The notes below the pieces were generated by a model. The model was given only the letters and a program-made list of their open reading frames with translations. It was not told where the DNA came from and ran no database searches. A program made the position numbers and the translations under genes. Shown here piece after piece: positions 1 to 5,911 of a DNA stretch of 9,984 bases. Source of the DNA: Fimenecus sp045613585 (GTDB taxonomy: Bacteria; Bacillota; Clostridia; Oscillospirales; Acutalibacteraceae); assembly GCA_045613585.1 (NCBI GenBank), contig JAZLBG010000143.1, positions 1-9,984 of the forward strand, written 5' to 3'. Position 1 is the stretch's first letter; every line of letters starts with the position of its first letter.

Positions 1-236
1 CTGCTTTCATCCGTATTAAAGCAGGTAAATCAAGAGCAGGTCGTGGCGAATACAAGAGAGCAATGCCTTTCTTCACACTTCGTTTCAACAACCTTGATTC
101 TGCACTCGGTATTCTCTTGAGTATCGACGATATGCTTGAAGCAACAAAAGCAGGACGTCTTATTATGGACGGTGGTCCTGAATTCGGTGCACAGCTCGGT
201 GGCTTTATGCTTGAAGTTGGCGCATTGGCAAAATAA
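1..236 (+). CDS. C-terminal part of a possible SCP2-like lipid-binding domain protein (5' end outside the window)
   Basis: An open frame enters from the left edge (first full codon at base 3) and ends at TAA 234-236, leaving 77 residues. The visible part has a beta-strand-like segment (MPFFTLRFNN), a short helix (SIDDMLEATKAG), a turn (GRLIMDGGPEFGAQ) and a final helix. The order 'xxDDLLxxxxGxLxxxGD' followed by a C-terminal amphipathic helix resembles the end of SCP2-type sterol/lipid-binding domains. That identification rests on pattern memory over a short fragment and is tentative. That it is a real gene is better supported: the codons look like those of the neighbouring genes, and an intrinsic terminator follows 17 bp after the stop. 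The full protein could equally be an unrelated conserved protein. Confidence 0.55.
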   Translation, partial: AFIRIKAGKSRAGRGEYKRAMPFFTLRFNNLDSALGILLSIDDMLEATKAGRLIMDGGPEFGAQLGGFMLEVGALAK

Positions 237-252
237 TTTAACACACATAAAG

Positions 253-288
253 AAAAGCTCGGTGTAAAAACCGAGCTTTTTGTTTGTA
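253..288 (+). terminator. Intrinsic terminator after the left-edge gene
   Basis: A perfect 11-bp stem (253-263 with 270-280, AAAAGCTCGGT/ACCGAGCTTTT) closes a 6-base loop and continues into TTTTTGTTTGT. It ends the left-edge transcript before the GH43 promoter. Confidence 0.9.
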
Positions 289-307
289 TAAATTAGAGTT
301 TATCAAG

Positions 308-336
308 TTGATTTTTTCTAAAATTTATAATACAAT
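308..336 (+). promoter_or_regulatory. Sigma-A promoter of the GH43 gene
   Basis: A TTGATT -35 box (308-313) is separated by 17 bp from a TACAAT -10 box (331-336). Transcription would start near 343, leaving a leader of about 23 nt that contains AAGGGG 8 nt before the ATG. A TATAAT at 326-331 overlaps this -10 box but has no -35 box at good spacing. Confidence 0.65.
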
Positions 337-365
337 TAAATCAACAAAAACAAGGGGATTTAATT

Positions 366-1256
366 ATGGAATTCAGCAAATATCTTTTCTGTTATTTTGT
401 AGGTAACGAGCCACACGAAGAAACTGTACATTTTGCAGTTTCGGAAGATGGCTATAATTTTACTGCACTTAATAATAATGAGCCCGTTATCAAACAGAAT
501 TTAGGCAAAAAATGTTGTCGTGACCCCTTTATATTCCGTGACCAAAACAATATTTTTCATATAATTGGCACAGATATGCGCAGTAACGATGGTTGGTGCA
601 GTAACAACTCAATGGTTGTTTGGGATAGCATTGACCTTATTCATTGGGAAAACGAGCGTATTCTCGACTTTTCACAATGCCCTGAAACGAAAAATGCTGA
701 CAGAGTATGGGCACCCGAAGTGATTTTTGATAAATTTCGTAACGAATATATGATTTATTGGACAAATCACAACACTGATGACAATTTAAGCACTATTACA
801 TGGTATGCTTATACAAAGGATTTTTGTACTCTTACTACAAATCCAAAAGTCCTTTTCAAGCCAAAATCCAATCTTGCGGGAATTGATGCTGATATTACTG
901 AAATGAATGGCAAATACTATCTTTTTCAAGCAGATGAGGGCAAAGATGCTATTTGTTATGCAGTGGCTGATAAGCCAAATGGTCCATATTTTGAGCCTGA
1001 TAACAATAAAATTTCTGTTGCAAGCGTAGCCCTTGAAGGTAATTGCACATATAAAATCTTAAAAGAAAATAAGTATGTTTTAATTGCAGACCAATTCCGT
1101 AATGGTGGCTATTTTATGCAAGAAAGTGAAGATTTGCTTACTTGGAAAGCTGTTGATAAATCAAAAATTTCACTTGACCACCTACGCCCACGCCATGGCT
1201 CAATGCTACATATAACAGATGTCGAATATAACAGATTAATTGAATACTACAAATAG
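366..1256 (+). CDS. Family 43-type glycoside hydrolase (five-bladed beta-propeller), cytosolic
   Basis: The 296-residue protein has the blade pattern and sequence landmarks of GH43 enzymes, which remove arabinose or xylose units from plant-type oligosaccharides. Landmarks in order are RDPFIFRD with candidate base Asp53, VVWDSIDLIHW (84-94), WAPEVIFD (115-122), GIDADITEMNGKYYLF with candidate pKa-modulating Asp174 or Asp176, LEGNCTYK with candidate acid Glu224, and RPRHGS near the end with His277. Assigning these three acids to base, modulator and acid is inference from family alignments. There is no signal peptide or membrane segment and there are eight cysteines, so it should act in the cytoplasm on imported oligosaccharides. 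It is a single gene with its own promoter and terminator, with no transporter beside it. The exact substrate and subfamily cannot be read here. The start follows AAGGGG at good spacing. Confidence 0.85.
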   Translation: MEFSKYLFCYFVGNEPHEETVHFAVSEDGYNFTALNNNEPVIKQNLGKKCCRDPFIFRDQNNIFHIIGTDMRSNDGWCSNNSMVVWDSIDLIHWENERILDFSQCPETKNADRVWAPEVIFDKFRNEYMIYWTNHNTDDNLSTITWYAYTKDFCTLTTNPKVLFKPKSNLAGIDADITEMNGKYYLFQADEGKDAICYAVADKPNGPYFEPDNNKISVASVALEGNCTYKILKENKYVLIADQFRNGGYFMQESEDLLTWKAVDKSKISLDHLRPRHGSMLHITDVEYNRLIEYYK

Positions 1257-1282
1257 AAAAAGCAGGGGAGACCCTGCTTTTT
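1257..1282. terminator. Bidirectional intrinsic terminator between GH43 and the convergent TPR membrane gene
   Basis: A perfect 11-bp stem, AAAAAGCAGGG (1257-1267) with CCCTGCTTTTT (1272-1282), closes a GAGA loop. A-rich and T-rich arms give a U-run on both strands. It starts directly after the GH43 stop and lies 5 bp from the stop of the minus-strand gene, so it can serve both. Confidence 0.88.
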
Positions 1283-1287
1283 ATTTG

Positions 1288-2622
1288 TTACCACGCATGA
1301 TATGCCCATGTGTTAAAATCTTCTATTTCTGTAATGTAAATATAATATGTGGTTTTACTTGTTCCGTCGTCAAACACAAACTGGCTATTTACTGCTCCTG
1401 CGGGAATATCACTCTTGTTTTCCGTAATTTTATATGTAACAGATTTATCTATATTTGCTAAATCAAAACCGAACTGATATTGACTTATATCTTCCCACTC
1501 CGTATCTTCCCATTCAGAGCCAAGATAAAAATAGTTCGTTATGTGACATATATACCGATTTTTGTTTTTTTCTTCTACAATTGCAAATCCAATTCCTAAA
1601 TTATATTCATTATAAACATAAATACTATTTTTTTCATCAATTGGCACAGATACGAGCGTTTCTTCAATTTCAACATAATCCTGAATTGCTTCAACAGGCG
1701 TTGCTTTTATATTTTCAACATTTGCCCAAATAATTGCACCAACAATCACTAATCCACAAATTGTGCTCTTTGCCAAATCTTTTTTACTCATTTTTTGCTT
1801 TTGTGGTCGTTGCTGTGGTACATACTCCGTCAAAGGTGCTTTCATATCATTATATTCACACACCTTATTGTTATCGATTGCAGAAATATATTTTTTGGAG
1901 ATTATGGAATAATTAAAATTATTGCACTGTTCAACACAATATAAAAAGTTCTCTTTTGCTATATCGATTTCACCGCAATAATATGCCGCCAAACCAAAAT
2001 AAAATTTTATGGTACACTCAAGACTTTTCGTTCTGACTTCTTTTATCAAATTATCCGTTAAAAACTCTATTTCTTTACACTTCTCAAAATTTCCTAGCAT
2101 AAAGTTTTCAAAATATTCCACAAAGGCAAGATGCTTGATTTTCATAAGATTATTATTTTTATAATCTTTAACTGCACTCTTAATTTCAGGAATCAGTTTT
2201 TCAAGTTTTTCAAAGTCACCTATTTCAAAATAATTTAATGCCAGATAAAATCGCATTTCTTTCTGTATGTTTTTTGACTTGATTTTTTCAAGCTGATTTT
2301 CTGCAATTCCTATTGAATTACCATAGTCGCCAAGATAATAAGCAACCATTACATCTTCAAGCCCATCTTTTACTGCGATATCAAGTCCGTGAGTTACTGT
2401 ATAAAATTTTTGTGGATTTAACTCCTCATTCAAAATTTTATCTACCAAATTTGAATATGCAATAAAGTATAATATCATAAAAAATACTTCAACAATAAGA
2501 CCAAAAATTTTCCACAAAATTGATATTGGTACTATAAGAATCAAAATTGCAATAGAGAAAATTATTACAAGGGCTGTATTACGCTTTTTTTCATATTTTT
2601 TTATTAACTCAAGTTCGTCCAC
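1288..2622 (-). CDS. Membrane protein with TPR-like cytoplasmic region and extracytoplasmic C-terminal domain, function unknown
   Basis: The gene encodes 444 residues. Two adjacent hydrophobic segments (about 16-36 and 37-57) form a membrane hairpin after a basic N-terminus. Residues about 90-240 consist of helix pairs with small and aromatic residues at TPR-like spacing (for example YYLGDYGNSIGIAENQ, NYFEIGDFEKLEKL, AAYYCGEIDIAKENF). A basic linker (QRPQKQKMSKKDLAK) precedes a third membrane helix (about 286-302). A polar, probably beta-rich domain of about 140 residues follows and should face outside by the positive-inside rule. I do not recognise the family. Translation starts at GTG (2620-2622), with AAAGGAG 7 nt upstream inside the end of the preceding gene. 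The 14-bp overlap implies co-transcription and probable translational coupling with the XRE-family membrane regulator. Confidence 0.85.
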   Translation of the reverse strand: MDELELIKKYEKKRNTALVIIFSIAILILIVPISILWKIFGLIVEVFFMILYFIAYSNLVDKILNEELNPQKFYTVTHGLDIAVKDGLEDVMVAYYLGDYGNSIGIAENQLEKIKSKNIQKEMRFYLALNYFEIGDFEKLEKLIPEIKSAVKDYKNNNLMKIKHLAFVEYFENFMLGNFEKCKEIEFLTDNLIKEVRTKSLECTIKFYFGLAAYYCGEIDIAKENFLYCVEQCNNFNYSIISKKYISAIDNNKVCEYNDMKAPLTEYVPQQRPQKQKMSKKDLAKSTICGLVIVGAIIWANVENIKATPVEAIQDYVEIEETLVSVPIDEKNSIYVYNEYNLGIGFAIVEEKNKNRYICHITNYFYLGSEWEDTEWEDISQYQFGFDLANIDKSVTYKITENKSDIPAGAVNSQFVFDDGTSKTTYYIYITEIEDFNTWAYHAW

Positions 2623-3307
2623 AATTTAACTCCTTTCCTTTCTTTATTGTTTTTATTGAATAAACAATAAGTGGAATAATTCCAAGAACTCCTGCAATTA
2701 CCATTATTCCAAATAAAAATAATATTAGTATTCCACAAATTATACAAGCCCACCAAGGCAAACGCTTTGCTAATTTAAAGAATCCAAAAATCCCCGTGTA
2801 TGCACCACACAGCAATAATGGGAGCAATATCATTATTGCAAAATAACTATCTGCTAAAATTATTGCTTCCCCATATGAACCTAAACTAAGATTCTCTATA
2901 GGCTCTCCACCATTAATTATATAAAAAAACGACAAAACTACGCTTGTAATAAATATCGATATTAATCCAACCAGATACACTCTGGCATTTCTAACATTAA
3001 AATCATTTGCTTTTGCTTTTTCATAGGATTCTCGTTTTTGTTCTATTACACATTCTACATGCTTTGATAACTCTGTAAGTGTTGGCAATTGTTCTTCTTG
3101 AGAAACCACATTAATCAACTCTTCTGTTGAAATTTCAAACACTTCGGCAAGTTTTATAAGTGTTTCTGTTTTTGGAATTGCTGTGCCTGTTTCCCACTTT
3201 GAAACTGCTTTATTTGAAACACCAAGAATTGCACCAAGTTCTTTTTGTGACAATCCTTTTTGTGTTCTCAATTCATATATTCTGTTGGACAGTTCATAGT
3301 TTGCCAT
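2609..3307 (-). CDS. XRE-family DNA-binding protein with membrane-spanning C-terminus
   Basis: The 232-residue protein begins with an HTH_3/Cro-CI domain (about 6-60). Its key stretch is KGLSQKELGAILGVSNKAV followed by SKWETGTAIPKTETLIKLAEVF, a classic helix-turn-helix. A polar, partly charged linker (about 66-105) leads to hydrophobic segments at about 108-131, 152-178 and 185-219; the last may be two helices. This makes it a membrane-tethered regulator. It overlaps the downstream TPR membrane gene by 14 bp, so the two probably work together, for example as sensor and regulator (inference). The open frame runs upstream to about 3532, but that extension reads through the promoter and a repeat. 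ATG 3307 has AAAGGA 8 nt upstream and gives a normal HTH N-terminus. It may regulate its own promoter; the DNA target is unknown. Confidence 0.88.
   Translation of the reverse strand: MANYELSNRIYELRTQKGLSQKELGAILGVSNKAVSKWETGTAIPKTETLIKLAEVFEISTEELINVVSQEEQLPTLTELSKHVECVIEQKRESYEKAKANDFNVRNARVYLVGLISIFITSVVLSFFYIINGGEPIENLSLGSYGEAIILADSYFAIMILLPLLLCGAYTGIFGFFKLAKRLPWWACIICGILILFLFGIMVIAGVLGIIPLIVYSIKTIKKGKELNCGRT
2630..2636 (-). promoter_or_regulatory. Ribosome binding site fixing a GTG start
   Basis: AAAGGAG on the minus strand lies 7 nt before the GTG at 2622. It is embedded in the last codons of the upstream gene (the KGKEL region), which supports the GTG start and coupling to the upstream reading frame. 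Confidence 0.75.
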
Positions 3308-3315
3308 AAACATCA

Positions 3316-3321
3316 TCCTTT
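3316..3321 (-). promoter_or_regulatory. Ribosome binding site selecting the XRE start
   Basis: AAAGGA on the minus strand lies 8 nt before ATG 3307. Two further ATG codons lie between it and 3307 but are too close to the site. The predicted transcript would begin almost at this site, leaving only about 15 nt of leader. Confidence 0.7.
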
Positions 3322-3328
3322 CGTAAAA

Positions 3329-3357
3329 ATTGTAACACACGGGCAGTTTTATGGCAA
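3329..3357 (-). promoter_or_regulatory. Sigma-A promoter of the XRE/TPR membrane operon
   Basis: On the minus strand a TTGCCA -35 box (3357-3352) lies 17 bp before a TACAAT -10 box (3334-3329). The predicted start site is near 3322, just before the AAAGGA site. The promoter excludes the upstream part of the longer open frame from the mRNA. Confidence 0.7.
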
Positions 3358-3400
3358 GAAATAAAAATCTAATATTGGTAGAACTTCGCAAAATACTGAC

Positions 3401-3542
3401 AAATTTGAGTTTGTCGGGGTCATTGAATGGTGTTGTTTTGCCTCCCTCTGACGAGGTGCTAATTCGGCATCCACCGGATGCCCGCACCCTGACAAGGGGA
3501 GCCGAGAAAACGCATATAAAACAGTTCGACAAACTCCAATTT
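3401..3542. repeat. 142-bp nested palindromic (MITE-like) repeat element
   Basis: The ends are 16-bp inverted repeats with one mismatch: AAATTTGAGTTTGTCG (3401-3416) and CGACAAACTCCAATTT (3527-3542). Inside is a second, imperfect inverted pair (about 3431-3459 with 3484-3514) containing CCTCCCTCTGACGAGG on one arm and CCCTGACAAGGGGAGCC on the other. At the centre is a perfect GGCATCC/GGATGCC hairpin (3466-3482). The whole can fold back on itself. No open frame of its own is convincing. TACT occurs near both ends (3394-3397, 3542-3545) but is not cleanly placed as a target duplication. It lies between the aldolase terminator and the XRE promoter. Confidence 0.75.
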
Positions 3543-3549
3543 ACTAAAC

Positions 3550-3576
3550 AAAAAAGGCGGGAGTTTGTCTCCCGCC
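3550..3576 (-). terminator. Intrinsic terminator of the aldolase-like gene
   Basis: On the minus strand GGCGGGAG and CTCCCGCC (3576-3569 with 3563-3556) form a perfect 8-bp stem with a 5-base loop, followed by six T (3555-3550). It lies 7 bp past the aldolase stop. Confidence 0.92.
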
Positions 3577-3583
3577 ATACAAC

Positions 3584-4555
3584 TTAATAGTTATCTAAAA
3601 GTTCTTTATAAAATTCTGTATAATCACTACGTTTTTTGTCTGTAAAGCTCATAGCTTCTCTTGGGTGACGGTTTAATTGACCTGTAAACATATACTGCAA
3701 ATCAAAGCCCCATACTACCCCGGACTCTTTCAAAGGAAGCATATAGTTTTCAATAAATCTTAAAAGACTATAAATGCTATACTTTGGATTTTTAAGGAAA
3801 CCGAGCATCAATTCCATAGCACAGTTACCTGCACCACGACCCATAGCAAGTGCAGTTGCATCAACATAAGATACACCATAAGAAAGTGTTTCAATTGTAT
3901 TTGCAAATGCAAGATTTTGATTGTTGTGGCCATGGAAACCAATCTTTTTACCGTATTTTTCACCATATTCAAGATATTTTTTTGCAAGCTCAGCAGCATT
4001 TTCAGGGAAAAGTGAGCCATAACTATCTACCAAGTAGATAACATCAACTTTACTTTCACCAAGCATTTCTAAAGCATCATCAATCTGATTAAAACTTGCC
4101 TGTGAAATTGCCATAATATTGCAAGTTGTTTCATAGCCCAACTCATTGAAATAGTTAATCATTTCAACTGCTGCAGGAATTTGATGAATATAGCAAGCAA
4201 CACGAATCATATCAATTACGCTATCTTTTTTAGGAATAAAGTCAGTTTTGTAGTCACAACGGCCAACGTCAGCCATAACTGCGATTTTCATATCTGATAC
4301 ATTATCTCCTACAATTGCACGCAAATCCTCTTCGTTGCAGAATTTCCATTTGCCGTGGTCTTCTTCATTAAAAAGATTTTTACTTGCTTTATAGCCGAAT
4401 TCCATATAGTCAACGCCACACTTTATATTTGTTTTATAAAGCTCGCATACAAATTCATCTGTAAATTCAAAATTATTACAAAGTCCACCATCACGGATTG
4501 TTGCATCAAGAAGTTTAATATCATGACGCACACTCATTAAGTTACCTTTTCTCAT
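3584..4555 (-). CDS. DRE-TIM metallolyase family aldolase-like protein (HMGL/4-hydroxy-2-oxovalerate aldolase type)
   Basis: The 323-residue protein has the TIM-barrel signature of the HMG-CoA lyase/isopropylmalate synthase/DmpG superfamily. LLDATIRDGG sits at the first strand (Asp17, Arg21-Asp22), a later strand ends in YLVDSYG (174-180), and the divalent-metal motif GFHGHNNQNLAFAN holds His208 and His210. DATALAMGRGAGN (232-244) follows. These residues suggest metal-dependent aldol chemistry on a 2-oxo acid or acyl substrate. The substrate cannot be read from sequence. There is no dehydrogenase partner of the DmpFG type and no leucine-pathway gene beside it. Two starts are possible: ATG 4555 (AAGAGG 8 nt upstream) and ATG 4537 (AAAAGG about 7 nt upstream, giving MSVRHD). 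Both keep the domain intact. It is divergent from an E2-like acyltransferase gene and driven by a near-perfect promoter. Confidence 0.85.
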   Translation of the reverse strand: MRKGNLMSVRHDIKLLDATIRDGGLCNNFEFTDEFVCELYKTNIKCGVDYMEFGYKASKNLFNEEDHGKWKFCNEEDLRAIVGDNVSDMKIAVMADVGRCDYKTDFIPKKDSVIDMIRVACYIHQIPAAVEMINYFNELGYETTCNIMAISQASFNQIDDALEMLGESKVDVIYLVDSYGSLFPENAAELAKKYLEYGEKYGKKIGFHGHNNQNLAFANTIETLSYGVSYVDATALAMGRGAGNCAMELMLGFLKNPKYSIYSLLRFIENYMLPLKESGVVWGFDLQYMFTGQLNRHPREAMSFTDKKRSDYTEFYKELLDNY

Positions 4556-4620
4556 TTTAATCGCCTCTTGTGATTGTTTTTGCTTTAGCAGTTAAAAGTG
4601 CGAAAGCGTATTGTTATGGT

Positions 4621-4649
4621 ATTATAGCACCTTAAAAATACTTTGTCAA
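4621..4649 (-). promoter_or_regulatory. Consensus sigma-A promoter of the aldolase-like gene
   Basis: On the minus strand TTGACA (4649-4644) and TATAAT (4626-4621) are both perfect, the spacer is 17 bp, and a TGC just before the -10 box gives an extended -10. The predicted start is near 4614, leaving a leader of about 60 nt with no clear riboswitch-like fold. Confidence 0.85.
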
Positions 4650-4663
4650 TGATATTTTACACA

Positions 4664-4692
4664 TTGACGAAAACTGTTTATTTTGATATACT
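4664..4692 (+). promoter_or_regulatory. Sigma-A promoter of the E2-like acyltransferase gene
   Basis: TTGACG (4664-4669), a 17-bp spacer and TATACT (4687-4692) with an extended -10 TGA at 4684-4686. The predicted start is near 4699, with GAGGT 7 nt before the ATG. Its -35 box lies only 14 bp from the -35 box of the divergent aldolase promoter. Confidence 0.82.
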
Positions 4693-4722
4693 AAATTTGA
4701 CTTTTTATATGAGGTAAATATT

Positions 4723-5664
4723 ATGGGACTTAAACAATTTCTTGATACAACACTTGGTCGCCCTGTGGATGGTGACACGGTAGAATATTTTGGCGAAGTT
4801 AAGAAAAAATGTAATGGTTATGTGCTTTCAAACGCTACAACTCAGCCAACTGCAGCTTATGCTTATGAGGCAGATGTTACAAAACTCTGGGATGCATATA
4901 AAGAACTGAAAAACGAATGTGACTACACAATTTCGTTTAATACAATTATGGTAAGAGCAATGGTTGAAGGCTTAAAGGCGGCTCCACGCCTTAATGCTCA
5001 CATTGACTTTAAGCCATTTTCAGTATCTGGCAGAATGATTATTAAAAAGCATATGAATATTGCTATGCCAGTTGTTCTTGACAGTGGCGAAACTTTCCCT
5101 GTAAACATTATCAATGCAGAAGAAAAAACTCTTAAAGAGTTGCAAGAACAAATTACAGATGTTGTAACACGAATGAAAACCACTGACATTCAGCGCACTT
5201 ATACTGATATGACATTACGTCGCGGAATTGCATTTGCGCTTACAGGTAAACTCGCACAAACAATTGCTATGGGCTATAAGGGTATTGTTGGTAAAAGCAA
5301 AATGGGTAAAATCAGCGCTTTGTTTAATCAGCCACCAAAAGAAAAAAATGCTCTTACAACTGAACACATATGTGAGGGTACTGTATGCTTCTCAAACTGG
5401 GGAACACTTTCAAAAGGTCTTAATGGTATGGGCACACAAGCGCCACTTCTTTATCCACAGGTATTTATGATGGGTACAGGTGCGGTGCAAGATAAAGAAT
5501 TTGCATTTAGAAACAGTAATGGTGAAATTGATTTAGGCGTAAAAAAAGTGATGCCAATAACACTTACATTTGACCATAGAATTGGTGCATTTAATGATGT
5601 TGTGCCATACATTAAAGCCCTTGATGAGATTTTTGAAAATCCAGAAATCATCAAAAATTGGTAA
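4723..5664 (+). CDS. Stand-alone 2-oxoacid dehydrogenase E2-type acyltransferase domain (CAT-like fold), atypical active site
   Basis: The 313-residue protein covers only the catalytic domain of dihydrolipoamide acyltransferases. Family landmarks are DVTKLWDAYKELK (51-63), SFNTIMVRAMVEGLKAAPRLNA (71-92), NIAMPVVLDSGETFPVNI (112-129), CFSNWGTLSKG (222-232), the PQVFMMGTGAVQDK segment (245-258), and LTFDHRIGAFND around His285. No lipoyl domain or E3-binding domain precedes it, and no E1 or E3 gene is nearby, so it is unlikely to serve a normal 2-oxoacid dehydrogenase complex. The usual DHRxxDG motif is altered: the Asp four residues after the catalytic His is replaced by Ala289. A CoA-dependent transfer to a small acceptor, or a non-catalytic role, are both open. 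It is divergent from the aldolase-like gene, and tRNA-Arg lies downstream without an obvious terminator between. Confidence 0.85.
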   Translation: MGLKQFLDTTLGRPVDGDTVEYFGEVKKKCNGYVLSNATTQPTAAYAYEADVTKLWDAYKELKNECDYTISFNTIMVRAMVEGLKAAPRLNAHIDFKPFSVSGRMIIKKHMNIAMPVVLDSGETFPVNIINAEEKTLKELQEQITDVVTRMKTTDIQRTYTDMTLRRGIAFALTGKLAQTIAMGYKGIVGKSKMGKISALFNQPPKEKNALTTEHICEGTVCFSNWGTLSKGLNGMGTQAPLLYPQVFMMGTGAVQDKEFAFRNSNGEIDLGVKKVMPITLTFDHRIGAFNDVVPYIKALDEIFENPEIIKNW

Positions 5665-5675
5665 ATTTTGAATAC

Positions 5676-5702
5676 GGGCGGGCACTGAGACCCGCCCCTA
5701 CA
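5676..5702 (+). repeat. Short GC-rich palindromic repeat, copy 1 (GGGCGGG-N8-CCCGCCC-CTACA)
   Basis: A perfect 7-bp stem (5676-5682 with 5691-5697) with an 8-base loop, followed by CTACATT. It lies between the acyltransferase stop and the tRNA. The same tail and core recur at 5863-5886 in the same orientation, so the two are copies of one repeat type rather than independent terminators. It has a weak T-run (ATTTTGATTT), so it could partly terminate. Confidence 0.65.
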
Positions 5703-5724
5703 TTTTGATTTCAGGATTTTATTT

Positions 5725-5801
5725 GCGTTTGTAGCTCAGTTGGATAGAGCGTCAGACTCCGACTCTGAAGGCCGCTGGTTCGACTCCAGTCAAGCGCGCC
5801 A
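5725..5801 (+). tRNA. tRNA-Arg (anticodon CCG)
   Basis: A full cloverleaf can be drawn by eye. The acceptor stem GCGTTTG/CAAGCGC has one wobble. The D arm is GCTC-AGTTGGATA-GAGC. The anticodon stem TCAGA/TCTGA carries the loop CTCCGAC, which places CCG at 5759-5761. The variable loop is 5 nt and the T arm is GCTGG-TTCGACT-CCAGT. Discriminator G and an encoded CCA (5799-5801) follow. It would read CGG codons, which are rare in AT-rich genomes. No strong promoter is visible in the 60 bp upstream, so it may be read from the acyltransferase transcript. A strong terminator follows within 10 bp. No duplicated tRNA 3' end, and hence no integration scar, was seen. Confidence 0.95.
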
Positions 5802-5807
5802 AAAAAG

Positions 5808-5839
5808 AAAAGGATTTGCATTTTCGCAAATCCTTTTTT
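5808..5839. terminator. Terminator after tRNA-Arg, able to work on both strands
   Basis: A 12-bp stem, AAAAGGATTTGC (5808-5819) with GCAAATCCTTTT (5826-5837), closes a 6-base loop, with T-runs on both strands. It ends the tRNA transcript and can back up termination of the convergent ychF transcript. Confidence 0.9.
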
Positions 5840-5862
5840 ATTTCTGCATTTTGAAAAATTAC

Positions 5863-5886
5863 GGCGGGAGCAAGCCCCCGCCCTAC
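5863..5886. repeat. Short GC-rich palindromic repeat, copy 2; probable ychF terminator
   Basis: GGCGGG (5863-5868) pairs with CCCGCC (5877-5882), and CTACATT follows as in copy 1. Read on the minus strand the stem extends by a G-U and a G-C pair to a CTTG tetraloop and is followed by GTAATTTTTC. The repeat therefore appears to serve as the ychF terminator, 26 bp past its stop. Confidence 0.65.
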
Positions 5887-5911
5887 ATTCATTTATGATT
5901 GAGTTATTTTT

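Noticed and set aside
3308..3532. 75-residue N-terminal extension of the XRE regulator frame
   Set aside because: It reads through the promoter and the palindromic repeat, has no ribosome binding site at its first start, and is not part of the HTH family. ATG 3307 has a good site.
3351..3587. Plus-strand open frame of 78 codons over the repeat and terminator
   Set aside because: It consists of repeat, terminator and promoter sequence read in an accidental frame, and has no ribosome binding site.
4556..4614. A riboswitch in the 60-nt leader of the aldolase-like gene
   Set aside because: Only a weak GCTTT/AAAGC pairing is present, with no recognisable aptamer core or terminator before the start.
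5668..5724. A dedicated promoter for tRNA-Arg
   Set aside because: TTGAAT (5668-5673) and TTGATT (5705-5710) have no -10 partner at 16-18 bp before the tRNA.
5725..5801. tRNA-Arg as a possible integration site for a mobile element
   Set aside because: No repeat of the tRNA 3' end, no integrase and no foreign-looking genes follow; ychF lies directly downstream.
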